Shown here one piece after another: positions 7,510 to 13,034 of a DNA stretch of 13,034 bases. The notes below the pieces were generated by a model. The model made no database searches. It was not told the DNA's origin and worked only from the letters and a program-made list of their open reading frames with translations. How positions within the stretch are numbered: position 1 is the stretch's first letter; the number at the start of each line of letters is the position of its first letter. Made by a program: the position numbers and the translations under genes. The DNA is from Verrucomicrobiota bacterium. GTDB taxonomy: Bacteria; Verrucomicrobiota; Kiritimatiellia; CAIQIC01; Lenti-01. Location: assembly GCA_022709625.1 (NCBI GenBank), contig JAKLIL010000009.1, forward strand, positions 1 through 13,034. The letters run 5' to 3'.

Positions 7510-8172
7510 ATGTTCCGCAAGCGCGCGTTTACGCTGATCGAATTGCTGGTGGTCATCGCCATCATCGGCATTTTGGTGTCCATCATCGTGCCGGCCTCCA
7601 TGAGAGGCATCGAAATGGCCAACCGCTCCAGATGCGCCAACAACCTCAAGGCCATCGGCGTCTCGTTCACGACCTTCGCCACGGACTTCAAGGGGGAAAT
7701 GCCCCACCACAAGCCGCTCCCGGCGGCCAACGGCTCGTTCCAGGAAACTCCCGACTTTTCCGCGATCGCCGTCAAGGTCTACACCAACGGCTACATCACC
7801 GATCTGCGCCTCTGGGTCTGCCCGAGCGACAAGCTCGATGGAGGGTCCCCCGCTTCCGTGGCGAAGGATATCGCCTCGTTCAAGTCGCAGAAAGGCAACT
7901 GCAGCTACATGTACGTTTCCGGCTACCACTTGATGCGCACGGCCGAAACTCCTGCCCTGGCGCCGATGCTGTGCGACGAAGCCAACGCGCGGGAATACGG
8001 CCCCGCCACGCCCGGCAACATGCCCAAGATCGGCAAGGACGACAACCACGGCGCCAACATCCGCAACGTCCTCTTCCTCGACGGCCACGTCGTGACATTC
8101 AGCGACGCCAACGCCGCCAACGCCATCTTCGACAACCTGAAGAACTCCGCCGTGATCTGCAGCGTGGATTGA
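7510..8172 (+). CDS. Type IV pseudopilin / prepilin-type protein with C-terminal H...DGHV motif
   Basis: A 220-residue protein with the prepilin signature MFRKRA|FTLIELLVV. Cleavage and N-methylation are expected before F7; E11 is the conserved Glu5 of the mature protein, followed by a hydrophobic helix to about residue 28. The -1 residue is Ala rather than Gly, as often seen in PVC-group pseudopilins. The C-terminal part has HGANIRNVLFLDGHV (H180, D191), close to the H-X9-DG motif of DUF1559-type proteins but with one extra residue. Four cysteines lie in the globular part. AGGAG at 7499-7503 stands 6 nt before the ATG. The gene is 22 nt behind the carbohydrate-binding protein and probably co-transcribed. 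These proteins are thought to assemble in or be sorted by type II secretion/type IV pilus-like machinery, which is not encoded here. Confidence 0.9.
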   Translation: MFRKRAFTLIELLVVIAIIGILVSIIVPASMRGIEMANRSRCANNLKAIGVSFTTFATDFKGEMPHHKPLPAANGSFQETPDFSAIAVKVYTNGYITDLRLWVCPSDKLDGGSPASVAKDIASFKSQKGNCSYMYVSGYHLMRTAETPALAPMLCDEANAREYGPATPGNMPKIGKDDNHGANIRNVLFLDGHVVTFSDANAANAIFDNLKNSAVICSVD

Positions 8173-8177
8173 GTCCC

Positions 8178-8207
8178 GCCACGGTTGGGGTCGCCACGGT
8201 TGGGGTC
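8178..8207 (+). repeat. 15-bp tandem direct repeat (two copies)
   Basis: GCCACGGTTGGGGTC occurs at 8178-8192 and again, identical and directly adjacent, at 8193-8207. The second copy runs into the left arm of the large inverted repeat, so the end of the palindrome (TGGGGTC) is partly duplicated. It lies 5 nt after the pseudopilin stop and is non-coding. It may be a replication slip or a footprint of insertion at the edge of the palindromic element. Confidence 0.9.
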
Positions 8208-8271
8208 AGCCCTTAAGTTAGAAGATAATGAATTTCATTCGAATTATCTTCTAACTTAAGGGCTGACCCCA
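8201..8271. repeat. Long perfect inverted repeat (29-bp arms), REP/MITE-like element or bidirectional terminator
   Basis: Left arm 8201-8229 begins TGGGGTCAGCCCTTAAG. Right arm 8243-8271 is its exact reverse complement, ending CTTAAGGGCTGACCCCA. The 13-nt centre can continue the stem: GAAT (8230-8233) pairs with ATTC (8237-8240), leaving a GA bulge and a 3-nt loop. The inner half is AT-rich, unlike the flanking DNA. It sits exactly between two convergent genes, the pseudopilin and the araC-like gene, whose stop begins 6 nt beyond it. As RNA from either strand it would form a very stable hairpin, so it could end both transcripts, although no U-run follows. GGGGTCAG-type ends are reminiscent of REP-like palindromes mobilised by RAYT transposases; that origin is inference. 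Confidence 0.9.
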
Positions 8272-8276
8272 GAAGA

Positions 8277-9182
8277 TTAGAGCGGGATGCAGATGTCAAA
8301 CCGGCAGGTCTTGCCCGTGCAATCGTCGTGGTACAGTTCGTAGCATGGGCGGTCGGCGCACTCCAGCCCCCGTTGGACCAGAACCCGGAACGACTCGTCC
8401 CACGCCGCCGAGAAATCGGTCGGCGGCAGGTTGAACTCGCATACCAGATGCGATCCGCCCGCGATATCTTGGAGCGCGACGGGCGCTTCCACTTGCGTGC
8501 CTGCCGGCACGGCCAGGCAGGCATCCGTCCGGCATTTTTCCGGGGGCGTTACCTCGGGGCTGTCCCAGTACAGGCCGAACATCGGGCTTGGGCCAATCAA
8601 CCCCCGCGGCCCCGCCCAGCGCATCAACTCGCCGAACGCTGCCTCGCAAACCTGCTTGCCGTAGGGACCCAACTTCCGCACGTAGGCCACGTGCCACGCC
8701 GGCATTTCCTTGATTTCCGCCTTCATCGCCATTCTCCTTTTGGATTGCGGTGAAACCATTTTCACCCGGGCGGCATCCTCGCCCAAACACAGGGAAACCG
8801 CTTCTCCCGCCTTGCGGGTTATGGTTCCGGCCTTGCGCCGGCGGAATCCGGACGGACTTTCCCCAACCCGTGCGCGGAACGCCTTGGCGAAGTTCTGGGA
8901 ACTGGAAAACCCGTTCTCCAACGCCATGGTCGTGATATCCACCCGTGGATCCGCCAGCAGGCGGTTCGCCGTTCGTTCCAGCCGCAAGCGCCGCACGAAA
9001 CCAAACACCGTCTCGCCTGTCACGGCCTTGAAAATGCGATGGAAATGGAACGCCGAGAAATTCGCCGCCCGCGCGATTTCCTCCAACGACGGTTCGCGGT
9101 CGAGATTGGCGCTGATGAAATCCATCGCCCGGCAAACCCGCTGCCGGTAGTCCAGACCCGTGGCCGCACTGGGCGATTTCAT
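8277..9182 (-). CDS. AraC-family transcriptional regulator with GyrI-like effector-binding domain
   Basis: A 301-residue protein in the Rob-type arrangement. The N-terminal part has two helix-turn-helix motifs (about residues 33-58, SLEEIARAANFSAFHFHRIFK; about 84-112, DITTMALENGFSSSQNFAKAF). The C-terminal GyrI-like/SOUL-type small-molecule domain starts near residue 150 (EIKEMPAWHVAYVRKLGPYG). Relatives activate stress or efflux genes when a ligand binds the GyrI-like domain; ligand and targets here are unknown. The start at 9182 precedes the normal first helix (YRQRVCRAMDFI), so it fits the family, but there is no good Shine-Dalgarno; a good -10 box ends 6 nt before the ATG, suggesting a leaderless mRNA. 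Met20 is a less likely start. No obvious target operon adjoins. It stands alone between a palindromic repeat and a tRNA gene. Confidence 0.92.
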   Translation of the reverse strand: MKSPSAATGLDYRQRVCRAMDFISANLDREPSLEEIARAANFSAFHFHRIFKAVTGETVFGFVRRLRLERTANRLLADPRVDITTMALENGFSSSQNFAKAFRARVGESPSGFRRRKAGTITRKAGEAVSLCLGEDAARVKMVSPQSKRRMAMKAEIKEMPAWHVAYVRKLGPYGKQVCEAAFGELMRWAGPRGLIGPSPMFGLYWDSPEVTPPEKCRTDACLAVPAGTQVEAPVALQDIAGGSHLVCEFNLPPTDFSAAWDESFRVLVQRGLECADRPCYELYHDDCTGKTCRFDICIPL

Positions 9183-9188
9183 GCGGCC

Positions 9189-9218
9189 ATTCTATCCCCG
9201 GCCCTTGTCCCCCGACAA
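9189..9218 (-). promoter_or_regulatory. Candidate promoter of the araC-like gene
   Basis: On the minus strand, TTGTCG (9218-9213) and TAGAAT (9194-9189, five of six matches to the -10 consensus) are 18 nt apart. Transcription would begin at or next to the A of the ATG at 9182, giving a leaderless or nearly leaderless transcript. Confidence 0.45.
9205..9218. promoter_or_regulatory. Small palindrome, possible operator
   Basis: TTGTC (9205-9209) and GACAA (9214-9218) form a perfect inverted repeat with a 4-nt spacer. One half coincides with the -35 box of the araC-like gene and it lies just upstream of the tRNA promoter candidate. It could be an autoregulatory site, though AraC proteins of the Rob type usually bind asymmetric sites. 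Short enough to arise by chance. Confidence 0.25.
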
Positions 9219-9223
9219 CAGGA

Positions 9224-9252
9224 TTGCGCGGCGGCGGATCCTGCCGTAAGGT
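9224..9252 (+). promoter_or_regulatory. Candidate promoter of tRNA-Val
   Basis: TTGCGC (9224-9229) and TAAGGT (9247-9252) are spaced exactly 17 nt and would start transcription about 8 nt before the tRNA. Matches to consensus are partial, but position and spacing fit. Confidence 0.35.
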
Positions 9253-9266
9253 GCTGGCGGTCGATC

Positions 9267-9340
9267 GGGCGGTTAGCTCAGTTGGTCAGAGCGCCATGCT
9301 TACACCGTGGATGTCGGGGGTTCGAACCCCTCACCGCCCA
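9267..9340 (+). tRNA. tRNA-Val (anticodon TAC)
   Basis: A 74-nt cloverleaf. The acceptor stem GGGCGGT pairs fully with ACCGCCC; the D stem is GCTC/GAGC. The anticodon stem CCATG/CGTGG holds the loop CTTACAC, so positions 34-36 read TAC (decodes GUA and related valine codons). The T stem GGGGG/CCCTC has one G-U pair around TTCGAAC, and the discriminator is A. The CCA tail is not encoded and must be added. The gene is alone, divergent from the araC-like gene, and convergent with kdsB. Confidence 0.97.
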
Positions 9341-9341
9341 T

Positions 9342-10103
9342 TTAGGCAAGCAGTCCCGCCTGGCGCAACAACGCCTCCGCTTTCGGCACGTCGGCGGGCG
9401 AATCCACCCCAATCCCCGGGGCATCGCAATCCAGCACAGCCATGCGGGCGCCCATAGCCAGGGCGCGCAGTTGCTCCAGTTTTTCGAGTTCTTCCAGCGC
9501 GCACGGCGGGGCCTGCACGAGCCGTTCGAGAAACGCCCGCCGGTAGCCGTACAGACCGATATGCCGAAAGTGTTGACCGGCCACGGGGGCAAACCGTTCC
9601 CCGGCGCCGCGCACGAACGGAATGGGCGCGCGGGAAAAGTAGAGAGCCCGGCTGTCCGCGGCGCGCACCACTTTCACGACGTCCGGATTGTGCAATTCCT
9701 CAATCGACCGGATCGGGGCGGCGGCCGTAGCCATGTCCCAAGTTTCTGCGTCGGCCAGCGCCCCCGCCACCCGGTCGATCAGCGCGGGATCGACGAGGGG
9801 TTCGTCGCCCTGGACGTTCACCACGACATCGGCGGGCACGCCGCGGATGGCTTCGGCAATCCGATCGGTACCGGACGGATGGTCCGTGCGCGTCATGACG
9901 GCTTCGCCCCCGCAGGCGCGTGCGGCGGCCGCGATGCGCTCGTCGTCGGTCGCCACCAGAACGGCGTCGAGCCGCCGGGCCTGGCGCGCCCGCTCCACCA
10001 CCCAGACGAGCAAGGGCTTCCCGCCGATCAAGGCCAGGCTTTTGCCGGGAAAGCGCGTGGAACCCCAGCGCGCGGGCACGACGCCGACGATGCGCGCCTT
10101 CAT
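9342..10103 (-). CDS. kdsB: 3-deoxy-manno-octulosonate cytidylyltransferase (CMP-KDO synthetase)
   Basis: Couples KDO to CMP (CTP + KDO gives CMP-KDO + PPi), the activated donor for the LPS inner core; cytoplasmic. The 253-residue length is typical. Motifs are PARWGSTRFPGK (10-21, nucleotide-binding loop), ATDDERI, TRTDHPSGTDRI (71-82), NVQGDEP (metal-binding D100), HIGLYGYRR and a late GIGVDSPADV containing the second metal ligand Asp. The ATG at 10103 overlaps the stop of the heptose kinase gene by 4 nt (ATGA), so it is translated by coupling. It is the last gene of the operon; its stop at 9342-9344 lies one base beyond the tRNA-Val gene, so any read-through is antisense to the tRNA. No terminator is visible in between. 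Confidence 0.96.
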   Translation of the reverse strand: MKARIVGVVPARWGSTRFPGKSLALIGGKPLLVWVVERARQARRLDAVLVATDDERIAAAARACGGEAVMTRTDHPSGTDRIAEAIRGVPADVVVNVQGDEPLVDPALIDRVAGALADAETWDMATAAAPIRSIEELHNPDVVKVVRAADSRALYFSRAPIPFVRGAGERFAPVAGQHFRHIGLYGYRRAFLERLVQAPPCALEELEKLEQLRALAMGARMAVLDCDAPGIGVDSPADVPKAEALLRQAGLLA

Positions 10104-11113
10104 TCCGCAGGGCTCCGCATGTGGTTCAGCAGTTCTTCCGGAGTGCAGGCCGCCGTTCCCAGCTTGCCCACGACGACGCCCGCGGCGAAGTTGGCCAGCT
10201 CCGCGGCTTCGCTGAATTTCGCGCCCGCGGCCAGGGCCGTCACGCACGCCGCAATGACGGTATCGCCGGCGCCGCTCACGTCGAATACTTCGCGGGCCCG
10301 GGTTGGCACGTGGCGGGGCGCGAGTCCGCGCGAGGTCAGATACATGCCCTGTGCGCCCAGGGTGATGGCCAGGTTTTCGGCCCCCCACTTGTCGAGCAGG
10401 ATTTCGCCGACCCGCCGCAACGCGCGGTCCGCCAGCGGATTGTCCTTGGCGCCGGGATCCGCTACGCCCGCGATGGCGAAAGCCTCGCGGCGGTTGGGCG
10501 TAGCCACCGTAATGCCGTGGAAATCCAGATCGTGGCCTTCCTTGGGATCCAGACCGACCGGCAGCCGGCGCTTGGCGGCGGTCGCCAGGACCAGATTGGC
10601 CACGTCCTGCGTCACGGCCCCCTTGCCGTAGTCCTCGATGACGATGCCGTCCGCGGCGTTCAATTCAATCGCCAAAAGAGCGAGAAACTTGTCGCTTTGG
10701 CGGGCGGTCCATTTCGTCTCGCAATCGAAATCCACGCGCACCACCTGCTGGCGTTCGGCAATGACCCGTTCCTTCACGATGGTGCGGGCGCCGGCGAACA
10801 TCAGGGCGCAATCCACCCCCACGTCGGCATGGGACAGCAGCCAGCGGAGTTCGACGCCGGCGGCGTCCTTGCCGATCAGGCCCGCGACGGCGGTGCGACC
10901 ACCCAGCGCGCGCACGTTGCAGGCCACGTTGCTGGCGCCGCCCGGCATGCTGTTTTCCCGCACGACCCGGACCACGGGCACGGGCGCCTCGGGCGAGATG
11001 CGCGTCACCGCCCCGTACACGTAGCGGTCGAGCATCAGGTCGCCGACGACCAACACCCGCCGCCGCGGGAATTTCCGCAACAGTTCCGCCGCCCGTTTCC
11101 GCGATAGGCCCAT
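10100..11113 (-). CDS. hldA: D-glycero-beta-D-manno-heptose-7-phosphate kinase (kinase-only HldA/RfaE1 type)
   Basis: A PfkB-family sugar kinase of 337 residues that should phosphorylate heptose-7-phosphate at C1 on the way to ADP-heptose for the LPS core. It carries the HldE N-domain signatures VGDLMLDRYVYG, RISPEAPVPVV and PGGASNVACNVRALG, and the catalytic DVSGAGDT near the end (GAGD 281-284, base D284). It ends after the kinase domain, without the nucleotidyltransferase half of E. coli HldE, so the adenylyltransferase (HldC/RfaE2 type) must be encoded elsewhere. AGGAGG (complement of 11120-11125) lies 6 nt before the ATG. It follows the DUF3108 gene by 19 nt and overlaps kdsB by 4 nt. Related PfkB kinases are an alternative, but the RISPEAPVPVV motif is characteristic. 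Confidence 0.92.
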   Translation of the reverse strand: MGLSRKRAAELLRKFPRRRVLVVGDLMLDRYVYGAVTRISPEAPVPVVRVVRENSMPGGASNVACNVRALGGRTAVAGLIGKDAAGVELRWLLSHADVGVDCALMFAGARTIVKERVIAERQQVVRVDFDCETKWTARQSDKFLALLAIELNAADGIVIEDYGKGAVTQDVANLVLATAAKRRLPVGLDPKEGHDLDFHGITVATPNRREAFAIAGVADPGAKDNPLADRALRRVGEILLDKWGAENLAITLGAQGMYLTSRGLAPRHVPTRAREVFDVSGAGDTVIAACVTALAAGAKFSEAAELANFAAGVVVGKLGTAACTPEELLNHMRSPAE

Positions 11114-11132
11114 GGCTGCCCTCCTCTTCGTC

Positions 11133-11969
11133 CTAGGTCTTGCCTTGCGTCCAAAAGTCGTCGCCCGGGCCGCGCACGCGCTTCAGCATGATCTTGATGC
11201 TGGCCACGGGCACGCTGGCCGCCACGCGGCAAATGGTGTAGCGCGGGTCGTCCGACACCCACAGCCACATCCGCCCCGTGTGGGTGAACATGCCCCGGAA
11301 CATGCCTTTCGGTTCCATCTTGATGCACGGCACCTTCCCGTAGTTTTTCAGCGCGACGACGTCCCTGCGGCCGGCGGCGACGGTCAGTTCGTACAACTTT
11401 TCGTCGGTCATTACCCGGTATCGTCGCGTTTCGCCGTCGCGGATCGGATCCTTGCGGATCCAATACATCAGACCCATCAGGTCGCGGGTGTCGGCCTCGA
11501 TGGCAAAATCCTTCCGCTTGTTTTTGGACAGCGATTGCCATTGCCCCTTTTTTGCGGCGTGGTCGAAAGTGGTAATTTCATGGCTGTGGCGCTTGCCTTC
11601 GTGGCTGTCCTTCTCGAAGCTTAGGGGCAGGAAAGAAACTGGATCCAGGATCGTTTCCATGAATTCGGTCACGGGATAGATTTTCTCCACGAGACCGTTG
11701 GATTGGGCCCGCATGGACAGCGACAAGAGACGCCGTCCGTCCCGGTTGAGCCACTCGGCCTTCACGGTCGCTTCGCCCACTTGGAACACGCCCCAGAATA
11801 TTTCGTAGTCGATCTCCTCCCCGACCGGAAACCACAATTGATGCGGCGGATCGTCCCACGGCGGCCCGACAACCGGCGTTTCGGCCAAAACCGGGCGATT
11901 CATGGCCCCCAGCAGGCAAAACAGGCCTGAAAACGAGAAAAACAGGGGATTTTTGATCCACCAGGCCAT
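11133..11969 (-). CDS. DUF3108-type exported protein
   Basis: A 278-residue protein with a Sec signal peptide (hydrophobic 8-23, likely cut VLA|E near residue 29). The mature part opens with WFPVGEEIDYEIFWGVFQVGEAT, the characteristic beginning of DUF3108 proteins, and continues with the expected beta-rich pattern (VEKIYPVTEFMETILDP, DLMGLMYWIRKDPIRDGE). The family has an unknown role; members are periplasmic or outer-membrane-associated and often occur near envelope or polysaccharide genes. Here it sits 4 nt after the small CxxC protein gene and 19 nt before the heptose kinase, which supports an envelope role by context. ATG 11969 is chosen because it begins the signal peptide and follows the previous stop directly. 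Confidence 0.85.
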   Translation of the reverse strand: MAWWIKNPLFFSFSGLFCLLGAMNRPVLAETPVVGPPWDDPPHQLWFPVGEEIDYEIFWGVFQVGEATVKAEWLNRDGRRLLSLSMRAQSNGLVEKIYPVTEFMETILDPVSFLPLSFEKDSHEGKRHSHEITTFDHAAKKGQWQSLSKNKRKDFAIEADTRDLMGLMYWIRKDPIRDGETRRYRVMTDEKLYELTVAAGRRDVVALKNYGKVPCIKMEPKGMFRGMFTHTGRMWLWVSDDPRYTICRVAASVPVASIKIMLKRVRGPGDDFWTQGKT

Positions 11970-11973
11970 TGAA

Positions 11974-12543
11974 CTACCCTTTGGGAGCCTCCCCGGAGCC
12001 GGCGGAGGGCTTTTCGGAGCCTTTTTGACCTTTGGCGGCCGGCGGCGGGATGCCCAACAGTTCCATGACCTCCTTCTGGACGGTTTCGATCTCGCGCAAT
12101 CGAAGCTGGGGATCGGGCACCACGAAGCTCTCGCCGGTGTGACGATGCTCGTACACGCGGATTTTGCGGCCGTCGGGCTGGAGCTGGACTTCCTTTTCCA
12201 CGAGAATCCGCCGCCGCTCGAGCATCACGGCCAGGATGAAAATGACGTTGCGACGCCCCGGTTCGTCGGTCTCCATAAGTTCCCGCAGGAGCGACTCGGC
12301 CGTTTCCTTTTTCAGCGGTTCCGACGCCTTGGGCGCCGGCGCCAACCAAACGGCGGACCAGGCGCTGATTTCGGCGCTCCCGTCCGGAAGCCGCGACGGC
12401 CAGCACGCCGGACAATAATCCTCGCGCATGTATCCTTCGGCCGTGAACCGCAGCCGCGACATCAAGCGTTCGCGGTCGGCAAACGCCCGTTGGCATGCGG
12501 CGCAATGGTCGGCGCACGCCCGAACGTTCCATTCCGCGTTCAT
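11974..12543 (-). CDS. Small cytosolic protein with two CxxC pairs (putative zinc-binding), unknown function
   Basis: A 189-residue protein I do not recognise as a named family. Near the N-terminus, C14-x2-C17 and C44-x2-C47 are separated by 26 residues, as in a zinc ribbon or treble clef. The middle (RNVIFILAVMLERRRILVEKEVQ) looks helical; then comes a strand-rich part (KIRVYEHRHTGESFVVPDPQL), a helix (LREIETVQKEVMELL) and a low-complexity Lys/Ser/Gly/Pro tail. There is no signal peptide or membrane span. The frame is open further upstream to 12687, but ATG 12543 overlaps the TPR gene stop (ATGA), has a GAGGG ribosome binding site about 9 nt before it, and leaves the cysteine region as the natural N-terminus. 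Operon position suggests a link to envelope synthesis; this is inference. Confidence 0.75.
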   Translation of the reverse strand: MNAEWNVRACADHCAACQRAFADRERLMSRLRFTAEGYMREDYCPACWPSRLPDGSAEISAWSAVWLAPAPKASEPLKKETAESLLRELMETDEPGRRNVIFILAVMLERRRILVEKEVQLQPDGRKIRVYEHRHTGESFVVPDPQLRLREIETVQKEVMELLGIPPPAAKGQKGSEKPSAGSGEAPKG

Positions 12544-13034
12544 GGTGGTTGGCCCTCGTCCGTTTGCCGGGCGAAACTCGAATCGGGATAGCGTTGCTGC
12601 AATTCCCGCCAGGCGCCGGCTTGCTCCGCGGTTTTCCCGAGCTGGCCGAACAACTTGGCGGCCCGGTAGAGAGCGTGCGGCGTCCATTCGGGATCGTCGA
12701 ACAGCACGGCGACGCTCAGGAAATGGCGGGCGGCTTGCTCCAGCTGGCCGGCGGCTTCGGCCGCCTCGCCTAGGCCGAAATAGGCGCGCACGCGCAGGTC
12801 CAGCGCCGCCTCGCCGGTGGCGGCCTGCGCCGCGGCGGCGTAACGGGCCGCGGCTGCGTCCGACCGCCCGGCCTTCAATTCCAGATTGGCCAGAAGCAAC
12901 TGTGCTTCGGCGCCTTCGCGCGTCTCGGCTTTTTCCGCCACGGCTTTTTCATACATCGCGAGCGCGTCCGGCTCCTTGCCGAGTTGGGCACAGGCGGCTC
13001 CGGCCCAATACCAGCCGATTTGGCGCCAAGACGT
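12540..13034 (-). CDS. Tetratricopeptide-repeat protein (N-terminus beyond the window)
   Basis: The frame is open to the right edge of the window, so only the last 164 residues are visible and the ATG at 12956 is internal. The sequence is Ala-rich and helical, with at least three to four TPR-like units of about 34 residues: RQIGWYWAGAACAQLGKEPDALAMYEKAV, then AQLLLANLELKAGRSDAAAARYAAA, then AYFGLGEAAEAAGQLEQAARHFLSV, then ALYRAAKLFGQLGKTAEQAGAW. It ends RYPDSSFARQTDEGQPP; the 'RYP.S.FA' ending resembles YbgF/BamD-type periplasmic TPR proteins. Its stop overlaps the start of the CxxC protein (ATGA, 12540-12543), so it is the upstream member of the operon seen here. Likely a protein-interaction scaffold; partner and compartment unknown. 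Confidence 0.85.
   Translation of the reverse strand, partial: TSWRQIGWYWAGAACAQLGKEPDALAMYEKAVAEKAETREGAEAQLLLANLELKAGRSDAAAARYAAAAQAATGEAALDLRVRAYFGLGEAAEAAGQLEQAARHFLSVAVLFDDPEWTPHALYRAAKLFGQLGKTAEQAGAWRELQQRYPDSSFARQTDEGQPP

Noticed and set aside
4427..7537. 1036-codon open frame on the + strand in another frame across the carbohydrate-binding protein gene
   Set aside because: Its product is Arg/His/Pro/Gln-rich with no domain or signal peptide. It is a GC-rich shadow of the real frame, which has a signal peptide, ribosome binding site and clear modules.
8177..9340. The araC-like gene between the palindrome and tRNA-Val as a genomic island
   Set aside because: No integrase, no duplicated tRNA end and only one gene; base composition looks like its neighbours. 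Kept only as a point to check.
9039..10631. 530-codon + strand open frame spanning the tRNA, kdsB and part of hldA
   Set aside because: It runs through a tRNA gene and antisense to two conserved enzymes; no motif of its own.
12544..12687. Upstream extension of the CxxC protein gene to an ATG at 12687
   Set aside because: It would overlap the TPR gene by about 145 nt; the ATG at 12543 with an ATGA overlap and ribosome binding site fits the operon pattern.

Overview
The window looks like a GC-rich Gram-negative chromosome, most probably from the PVC group (Kiritimatiellota / Lentisphaerota / Verrucomicrobiota). That assignment is inference. It rests on a pseudopilin with an A|FTLIE prepilin site and a C-terminal H...DGHV motif, a secreted multi-domain carbohydrate-binding protein next to it, and lipopolysaccharide inner-core genes (CMP-KDO synthetase, heptose-7-phosphate kinase). 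No phage, plasmid, CRISPR or complete insertion sequence is visible.

Left part (1-4344, all + strand). A 5'-truncated zinc phospholipase C / S1-P1-type hydrolase with a C-terminal membrane anchor overlaps tlyA (rRNA 2'-O-methyltransferase) by 4 nt. tlyA in turn overlaps nadK (NAD kinase) by 4 nt, so these three form a tightly coupled operon. After a 169-bp gap with a weak candidate promoter comes a DEDDh (DnaQ-type) 3'-5' exonuclease. Unusually, it carries an N-terminal signal peptide if the start with the good ribosome binding site is used. A membrane-anchored alpha/beta hydrolase (Ser-Asp-His) follows 22 nt later.

Centre (4345-8276, + strand). A 997-residue secreted protein is built of beta-sandwich modules: a CBM9-like domain, an Ig-like domain, and CBM20-, CBM48- and CBM25/53-like starch/glycogen-binding modules, with no recognisable catalytic domain. 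A type IV pseudopilin starts 22 nt after it. The pair may be a surface polysaccharide-capture unit. Behind the pseudopilin lie a 15-bp tandem duplication and a 29-bp perfect inverted repeat. The latter is either a REP/MITE-like element or a bidirectional terminator between convergent genes.

Right part (8277-13034). An AraC-family regulator with a GyrI-like effector domain (- strand) diverges from a tRNA-Val(TAC) gene (+ strand). Their 84-bp shared region holds back-to-back candidate promoters and a small palindrome. Then comes a - strand operon, in transcription order: TPR protein (N-terminus outside the window), small protein with two CxxC pairs, DUF3108-type exported protein, hldA-like heptose-7-phosphate kinase, kdsB. 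All junctions are overlaps or gaps of at most 19 nt. The last two make activated sugar precursors for the LPS inner core, and the first three are probably envelope-related. The kdsB stop lies one base beyond the 3' end of the oppositely oriented tRNA gene.
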